Source: Pontederia crassipes (taxonomy: Eukaryota; Streptophyta; Magnoliopsida; Commelinales; Pontederiaceae). Taken from it: a stretch of DNA of 64,000 nucleotides. A program made the translations under genes and the position numbers. Under the pieces are notes generated by a model. The model had not been told where the DNA came from. It saw only the letters and a list, made by a program, of their open reading frames with translations, and ran no database searches. This document shows positions 57,280 through 64,000 of the stretch, piece after piece; position 1 is the first letter of the stretch; each line of letters begins with the position of its first letter. The stretch is from contig CM060197.1 of the NCBI GenBank assembly GCA_030549335.1, positions 46,465,654 through 46,529,653 of the forward strand, written 5' to 3'.

Positions 57280-57708
57280 AATAATTCTTATTTAAACGTT
57301 TAGCAGGTCCTATTTTGATTTTTATTCTTTTATGTTATAATAAATTTACCATGCAAAAAGAAAATAAAACAAAGATAATACAAGGATGTCTTTGTTAAAG
57401 ATTTTAATAAAAATCTTTAATACAAGGATGACGATAAAGATTTTAATAAAAATCTGCAATATAAAATCTCCCTTAATTTTTTTGCCATCCCAAAGTCATA
57501 TTTCTTTCAGGTATCTTCAAATTTGAGATTGAATAAAACCTGAGCTTATTATCCAAGGTCGAAAAATTTATTTGTGATAAATTTATACAAATCACCTTTT
57601 TTTAGTCATTGAGAATAAAATTGTTTACGGCCATCGTATACTGTGCTAAGGTTTTTTTTTCAATTTATGTCACATGCTTCTAGTGGAAATTTTAATTATG
57701 AAATTTTA

Positions 57709-57981
57709 GTCCCACACCGATAGTTGTTATTAGCAGATAATTATTAATAAGCTTATCCCTCAAGCAGAAAAAAAGCGGGTTAGTGTGGAATTGATGAAGG
57801 GACGGTTAATTGGGTGCAGTTTGATTAATCTGGCCCAAATATTGGATTGGTGAGGTGGCAACTGTTTGAGAAGTGGCGCGCTTCGGATGCCCAACACGGA
57901 AGCTTGGATTTACTGGGCCCGTTTGCATTACCCACAGACCAATCTCTCCTATAATCTCATCAATCCACCTAATCTCTTTTT
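57709..57981 (+). ncRNA. Candidate structured Pol III-type RNA unit, copy 5
   Basis: USE-like GTCCCACACCG (57709-57719), TATA-like ATTATTAATAAG about 22 bp on. The 5' arm AATTGATGAAGGGAC is intact, and the 3' arm TCTCATCAATCC pairs at its distal end. GGTGAGGTGGCAACTGTTTG and CACGGAAGC are kept. The first hairpin is truncated (TTGGGTGCAG). A T-run is at 57977-57981. It follows copy 4 in tandem, the two units being joined near 57480. Confidence 0.35.
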
Positions 57982-57995
57982 GATAATTCTAAAAA

Positions 57996-58545
57996 AGGGT
58001 GTAAGAAAAACTCGACCATCCGAAAAATCTATCCGAATCAAAAAATACTCATCTGAATTGAAAAAAAATCGAATTTTAGGATTCCAAATATGATTTAGGG
58101 TAGTTTTTCATAAATTAAAAATCATCCGTTAAAATTAGGGGCCCACTCGAAAAAAATCGTAGGAGCTCGTTGAGTCCGTTGTTTATATCATTAATTCATA
58201 AGTTATCTATTTATATATATATATATAATACTTTTTGTATAAAATATCATACTTTCTTATAATTTGGTAAATTTAAAATATTAATAGTATATTTTATATT
58301 TAATATAAAATTAAATATTTTTAGTTTTAATTTCAATTTAATATATAATTTTATAAAATATAATTATATAAAAGTAGGGGTCCAAAAAACTATTCGAAAA
58401 ATCGATCCGTGAGAGGGTGATTTTTATTTATTTTAAAAATGAGTTAGGGATGATTTTTTTAATTTAAAAAATTAATCCAAAAAATAATAAATGACTTTTT
58501 TGGACCGAATATTCGACCCGACCCTAACTACTTTTACCCTTATTA
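57996..58545. mobile_element. hAT-like MITE related to 23176-23740
   Basis: GGGTGTAAGAAAAACTCGACC-like start and CTACTTTTACCCTT end, with the same interior order (AAATATGATTTAGGG, TATAAAAGTAGGG, GACCCGACCC) as 23176-23740. It sits at a different place in the unit (after GATAATTCT) so it is a separate insertion. The target duplication is unclear. Confidence 0.65.
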
Positions 58546-58608
58546 ATTACTAGGTCCCATTTTAATTTTTATTCTTTTATTTTATAATATATTTATAATA
58601 AATTTACA

Positions 58609-58696
58609 TGATCAGTGCTCCTCAGGTATGGAGCAATTAATATTTGGAACGGGAGAATCGGCCACGTCGACGATGGGACGATGATCTTGATCCCAT
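58609..58696 (-). pseudogene. RALF N-terminal remnant with its promoter
   Basis: The minus strand begins MGSRSSS at 58696, then runs into VPNI-like and EEH codons of the propeptide after a deletion that removes most of the signal peptide and changes frame. Everything after about codon 40 of the family is gone. Upstream, 58700-58920 matches the promoter of the copy at 24392 (CTTAGCCACCCTAACGTGCA, GGCTGAGTGCACATGCTC), including a TATA region near 58795. Confidence 0.75.
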
Positions 58697-59035
58697 CTCC
58701 CCTTAAGATAAAGAATTGATGTAAGAAGTTATATATTGGGTTGAGACTTAGCCACCCTAACGTGCATATGCATAATTCTTCTGCCTGCAGGGTCTATGTG
58801 ATATGGAGGCTGAGTGCACATGCTCTTTAGATCCAATCATGCAGGTGGGAAACCATGGACTAGACAAGATTGACTGGTTGGGACATTTTGATTTTCATTC
58901 AATAATAAGGTTCCAAGGGTGTAGGAATAAATTACTTTTTGATTTTATTATCATTCAGGTTACCTTCCAAAAAAAATTTATAGTAAATGTACATTACTTT
59001 TGTTTAGTATGTATAGTAATAAATCGGAATTTATG

Positions 59036-59232
59036 AATTTAATGGTTATCCCCCCTAGTGAAATGGGGAACCATTCACCCTACGAATGTTGTCCATGATC
59101 ACACCATGCTCGATGCAGCGGGAGGTCATTTGCGTGGAGATGAAGGAGTAGAGGATGGTTATGAGCCATATGGACAAGGGCTGGAACATGCATTTGAGCT
59201 CCTTCACCTGCGTCACTCCATAAGCAATGTGA
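59036..59232 (-). pseudogene. NPF (NRT1/PTR) transporter fragment, copy 2
   Basis: The minus strand reads GVTQVKELKCMFQPLSIWLI, then TILYSFISTQMTS and EHGVIMDN, the NPF pattern VTQVEELK...IW...I.YS...QM.T..EQG..MD. It extends a few residues further at the N side than the copy at 27545 (VTQV is visible), then goes out of frame after MDN. It directly follows a RALF promoter remnant, as a duplicated passenger. Confidence 0.65.
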
Positions 59233-59289
59233 TGTATTTAGATAATTTAATATAGCATTATCTGATAATTTATAAAAATTACATGTAGA

Positions 59290-59989
59290 GAAATGCCCCC
59301 TATATGTCAGTGAAACATATGTATTAGTATTTCTAACCGAAAAGATGTTCTAATTCCTTGCTCAAAAGGTCATATTATTTCAAGAGACTATTTATGTTTA
59401 TACTTTGATTCTAGTTTGAAATGTTGTGGATCTACTCATATGGTCTTTCTTTCAATGGAGAAACATATCTATTTACTATAAATTTAAGGATACTTCAATT
59501 TAAGGACCGGTATAAATATTTATTAAAATGTTATTTACATTTGTAAATCAATACTTTCTTATATTTTTAATTACCAGATAATTCATATTTTTTTCACACA
59601 AAGTTGTTGATATCAAATTATCATGAAATTGTCTCTTTCTATGTCGAGATGACAAGAATATCCACATATATATTTAGACATGATTATTCATATTTCTATC
59701 GTAACAATTCATAATTTTGTACTATATAATTTCTATCATTGCAAAGAGATTATTTATGCATCCTATAAGGCTTATTATGGGTTTATATAGTGACGTGCTT
59801 AATAAAAATATAAATGTAGAAATCCCAACATTATTTACTTTGTACAATGACTATAGTTATATCATCTTACATGCATAATTATATCTGAATGAATACATAT
59901 TAATATTCCTATAGATGATTATATTCCATAAAAATATGGAACTTGGTAGAGAAAAAGTAACAATTACCTAATCTATAAAGTATTCCTAA
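59290..59989. repeat. Duplicated upstream block, copy 3
   Basis: Matches 28400-29050 nearly throughout, except that the MITE at 27773-28385 is missing just before it. No gene. Confidence 0.7.
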
Positions 59990-61450
59990 ATTTGACCCCA
60001 TTACGAAATGTTACATTTGGCTTTGATACTAAATGTTACACCTCGAAATTCGACTCTGTCACATGGTAAAATCTTCTCTCAAAATAGTATGTGGTTCATC
60101 GAATACTTCTTGACCTTTTCATTGACCCAATTGGTCAATAAGGTGATACATAAGTGGAAAACATAAAAGAATAAAAAGGTTACAACAATAAACATGAAAA
60201 CAAATGCTAATAAAATAAATAAAACCAGAATCACATCGTTCGAACATCAACATTGGACATTTAAAAGTTTATGTCATAATACAAACTGATACATAAGTCT
60301 TATACGCAACTCGATGACATATAATCTAAACATAAACACTATAATAACCATTTACACACACCATCCAAGCAGACATCGCCGCACACATATCAATCGGACT
60401 CACAAGTAACCCAAGTACCTGCAGGGATCAACACAGAGGAGGGAACCTCCTGTTAGTATAAAATTAAGTGTGAATTAAATATATGTCATAAATACGATTC
60501 ATAAGAGTAAGCACGAAGTAAAACATAATGCAAGTATAAATCATGAGTATCATCATGGAGAACAATGGCATGGAGAATTCATCATTCAGCGTTATTACTT
60601 CTTATCTTTCACTTGGAAAAGGATCATTGTGTCATTTCATTTGATAAGTACATAGTCCTTTTATTTTCTTTATTCATTCTTTAGATATTTCCTTTATCCA
60701 TTATTTATATCTTTTTCTTTAATTGAAAGAGCTCTCCACTTTTAGGGAATATCATTGTAAACACACAAGTAATTTCTAATATTTTTTAAGGTCATGAAGC
60801 AATATAGACCATTTTGAATACTCTTTTTAAGTTTGGATAAAAATTCTAAAAAAATCAGCCCTTCTCGAAAAGTTTTGAAAACTCTATGTTGACTAAACGG
60901 GACAATTTTGAGTACTCTCGAAAGGTCTAATTTTTTAGAAGGCACATTTTTAGATTTCTTAGTGGGGATGGAAGTCTTGAGGAATTTTTATAATTACAAA
61001 AAAATAAGTATTTTGAGAATCGGAGGAAATGAAAAACACATAAAACATGAAATGCATTGCCCTACCTTCTCGAGCCCTTCGTAACGCTTATTTTTTGTGG
61101 CAATCCGAACGAGGACCGTAGAGAACTGGTCATTTCTATTTCAAAAATTTGTTCATTTTATTGAATTTCTTTCGACCTTCGATCTCCATGATTCTTGTGC
61201 GGTTGGAGAGCTTTCGTCGATCTCTATGATCTGATTCTATAATTTTCATTTCAACTGATTCCCACCGGATTCACATTGGCGAGCATCGGAAGCTTTTTTT
61301 TCTAGGTTCTTAATTCTAGCCTCCTAAAATCGTCAAAAAATATTGAAAAATTTGTGTTGTTGTAATCTATAAGTGATACAAATTTCACGATGATCTGACG
61401 GTAGGATCTCCAAAAATCATCATTTGAATCCTATGAAAAATGAAGAAGCA
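59990..61450 (-). mobile_element. Ty3/gypsy-like LTR remnant with primer-binding site
   Basis: The same arrangement as 29045-29770: a primer-binding-like stretch (GGCTTTGATACTAAA on the + strand) next to an LTR end TGTTACACCTCGAAATTCG at 60036. It continues further than the other copy; AAAGAGCTCT near 60728 matches the solo LTR at 43280. The far end is uncertain. Old, broken fossil. Confidence 0.55.
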
Positions 61451-61555
61451 CTATTTCCCAAATTTTGAAATTTGAGAATTAGAGTATAATGTATGAATAC
61501 CATGGTATATTAATTTTTGTATATTATATAATAGAATAATATAGTATCATATGGT

Positions 61556-61740
61556 GTGTAATATAATATAGTTAAGTATAGTATATAGTATTGTATAGTA
61601 TGTATATGTATATGTATGCGAAGTAGCGTTGCGATGGCTTTGCATATGTATGTATACGTATATGTATGTGTGTATATGCATATGTACGTATATGTATATT
61701 TTATGAGTATATGTATATGTATAATTAATATAGGTACCAT
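61556..61740. repeat. TATG/TATATG-rich simple repeat
   Basis: Irregular runs of TATGTATATG units on both sides of a short unique stretch (AAGTAGCGTTGCGATGGC). The open frame across it is a repeat artefact. Confidence 0.75.
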
Positions 61741-61869
61741 ATATATGTTTGTATTGAGTATAAATAACATATGTAGTTATATAAATTAATATTTCCTAAA
61801 TATGAATAATAATTAACATTACTTATATAAATACTTGTATATTCTTATATAAATAACACATGTATATTC

Positions 61870-62345
61870 TAACGTTGGCGCCGCATTAGCTTCACATTAG
61901 CGTCCCAAAGTCTTTAACGTCACATTAGCATTGACTCATGTCAATGCCAACACAGAATCTAGCGTCAACGTAGCGTCACCCCTTGTCGACGCCAATACAA
62001 TGCAAGTTGCGAACGTCAAAATCGCCTCCTAAACTTGTGTCGATTTAGCACCACATTATTGTCGACGCTAACGTGCGTCGCATCATATCGACGTTAATAC
62101 AACGCTATAATTAACCGTACAATTTCAGTCTTGACGTGTGATAATAGCGTCTACATAGTGTTACTATGGCGCCGACTTTGGTGTCGACTTTTTATAACGC
62201 GAATGTGACGCTAAATCGAAGCTACTGGGAGGCAATTAGTGTATGATCTTGTGGACCCAACGTCGTCTCTATTCAGACGCTAGTAGTATCAAATTAGTGT
62301 CGCATAGTTTTGCGTCACTAAATGACAAATTTCTTGTATTGTAGT
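61870..62345. mobile_element. CACTA-like right end of a different family
   Basis: Dense repeats of CACATTAGCG and GCGTCGAC/GTCGACGC types run to TTTCTTGTATTGTAGT at about 62330-62345, resembling a CACTA right end (TTTCTTGTAGTG) with a four-base insertion. The subterminal repeat differs from the CCGACGGT families here. The left end was not found. Confidence 0.4.
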
Positions 62346-62579
62346 ATAGAAATGTTTAGTACATCAAGTAAAAATTACTTGATATGTCTAACAAATATAA
62401 AGTTAGCGTTGAGCGGGGAGTGGGTTAGAGTTGGATACTAACTTCATCTAGAAATTCTCAAGCTAACATTTTCTAGAATAAAAATCCTTTGCCAACAAAA
62501 TTAACTGGAAGCTTTCATAAGCTTCATCTTGAATTAAATAGCCCTACTAGAATATTCTAGCTATAAGTATCCCAAATCA

Positions 62580-64000
62580 CACTATAAGAAAAATGAGAAT
62601 TATAGATGGTCGAAATCGTCTGTAATTTTTCGAAAACCGTCGGAAATGACGATTTTCGATGGTTTTTTCGAGGGAATCGATTCATCCGAAATATGATCAT
62701 CGCAAATCAATTTTTGACGGTTAGGAAAAAAACATCGGAATTTCTGACGGATGTCGACGGTCGTGACCGTCGATATTTTCGGCGATCGCGAATCGTCGAA
62801 AAGTTTCGATGGTCTACCGCCGATATTTTCGGCGGTCACGAACCGTAGAAACTTTTTGACGGTCGCGATCGCCCATATTTTTGGCGGTCGACGAAACCAT
62901 CGAAAGTTTCGGCGATCGTGATCGACGAAACTTGTGATCGACGAAACTTTTGACGGTCAAAATCGTCGCAAACAAATTTTATAATATAAAAAAAATTAGC
63001 CGGCCGTTGGCGGTCGATCCGGCGGCCAGCGACCAGATTCGATCGCCAGGCGGCCAATCCGAATGCCAGTGGCTAGATCCGGCCGCTGCTGGATGCGCCC
63101 ATGGCTGGATGCGGCCGCAGCTGGATGTGCCCGCGGTCGGATCCGGCCCCCGCGGCCGATCCGGCCCTCAGAGGCTGGATCTGGCTGCCAAGCGGTCGAT
63201 CCGGCCGCCAGCGGCTGGATCCCAGCCACCAAGGGGCCGATCCGACCGCCCGCGAATGGATCCGGCCGCCAGCGGCCGGATCTTGGCCGCCCGCGGCTAG
63301 GTCCGACCGCGGGGGCCAGATTAGCCGGATCTGTCCGTGGGAGAGGGAGGGGGAGAGGGAGAGAGAGAGATAGGGGGGAGAGGGCCGCCGACAAGAGAGG
63401 GTCGTCCGGGAGAGAGATCCGGTTGTCGACGGGAGATGTCATCGTCCGGGAGGTATATGGTCGTCGGCATAATAGGAGAGGGAGAGAGAGAGGAGAGAGG
63501 TAAACATATCAAAAGTGAAAGGAAGTGGAGATATATATAGCGGGAAAGTAAAAATAAATAATAATAAAAGTAGCGGGAAAACGAAAAAAATACAACGGAA
63601 GAATAATTTTTAATTATGATGGCTATGACCGTCGGAAATTAAACATTTAAATTAATTTGATGGTTTAGACTATCGCTAATTATATTAATAAAATATTTTT
63701 TATATTATATTTTTTTCATTTACCGATGGTTAGAATCGTCAGAACCAATAGAAATTACGATAGTTTGAATTATCGTTAATTATATTAATAAAATAATATA
63801 ACAAATTTGACATTCCTGATCGTAAAAAATAAAATAATAATATAATAAATTAAATAATTTTTTATTTTTTATTTATCGATGGTCCGGAGCATCGAAAATT
63901 GCGACGATTGGATATCCTCGAAACTTTCAACGTTCCTGATCGTCGAAAAATAAAATAATAAATTATATAATTTATTATTTTTTATTTACCAACGGTCCGG
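62580..64000. mobile_element. CACTA element E, right end beyond the window
   Basis: It begins CACTATAAGAAAAATGAG. Internal order matches element A (616-2118): ACCGTCGGAAATGAC-like repeats, a GC island with GATCCGGCCGCC repeats (about 62995-63330), a GA-rich stretch, then ATAAAATAATAATATAAT blocks between GACGTTCC repeats. The window ends before the right TIR, so the 3-bp duplication cannot be tested (left candidate TCA, 62577-62579). Confidence 0.85.

Noticed and set aside
57035-57280. Telomerase RNA as identity of the candidate Pol III RNA
   Set aside because: The promoter type fits, but there is no C-strand telomere template such as CTAAACCCTA or CTAACCC; only GGGTTAG, the wrong strand, is present.
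57035-57280. 7SL, U6, U3 or RNase MRP RNA as identity of the same segment
   Set aside because: Hallmark sequences (for example the 7SL Alu-domain GTAACCC and GGGGGCAT, or U6 GGGGACATCCGATA) are not visible. A covariance-model search would settle it.
61510-61770. 86-codon frame rich in Ile, Tyr and His
   Set aside because: A translation of TATG-type simple repeat.

Overview
The window looks like nuclear DNA of a flowering plant: AT-rich intergenic DNA, small secreted peptide genes of the RALF (rapid alkalinization factor) family, plant-type CACTA, hAT, Mutator-like and Harbinger-like DNA transposons, Ty1/copia and Ty3/gypsy remnants, and plant snRNA-type promoter motifs. The sequence alone does not let me name the species.

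The host content is a RALF-like cluster. One copy on the + strand is cut by the window start (1-315). Four intact minus-strand copies lie at 11451-11834, 20055-20426, 24027-24392 and 29854-30207. One minus-strand copy (40715-45226) is split by two LTR-retroelement insertions, and two more are small remnants (33299-33344, 58609-58696). All copies whose 3' end is visible have only the C-terminal cysteine pair; the first pair of canonical RALFs is absent. The cluster grew by segmental duplication. Related blocks recur: a conserved block 3' of the genes (10771, 18936, 31311, 38470), an upstream block (12480, 28400, 59290), another upstream block (20965-22740, matched by 47615-48312 plus 54000-54420), and a nitrate/peptide-transporter (NPF) fragment (27545, 59036).

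The most unusual feature is a module present five times (about 22825, 32684, 54654, 56975, 57709). It has a plant snRNA upstream sequence element (USE, RTCCCACATCG or near), a TATA-like box about 22 bp further in four copies, then a segment able to fold with a long-range closing helix, ending in a T-run. This is the layout of a Pol III type 3 gene, and I propose it as a candidate structured non-coding RNA family.

The rest is mostly mobile DNA, often datable by nesting. A non-coding LTR element (527-6742) carries a CACTA (616-2118) and a hAT (2180-3361) in its 5' LTR and a foldback Mutator-like element (4743-6208) inside. A CACTA (33643-36878) carries a Mutator-like element with a perfect 9-bp duplication. 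A 5.6-kb CACTA (48313-53924) keeps a decayed TNP2 transposase gene and is the likely relative of the short CACTA copies, which share a GC-rich internal island. Paralogous blocks supply empty sites for several insertions. Long stretches (14421-18090, 36880-38460, 55000-55900) are AT-rich and show no gene I can support.
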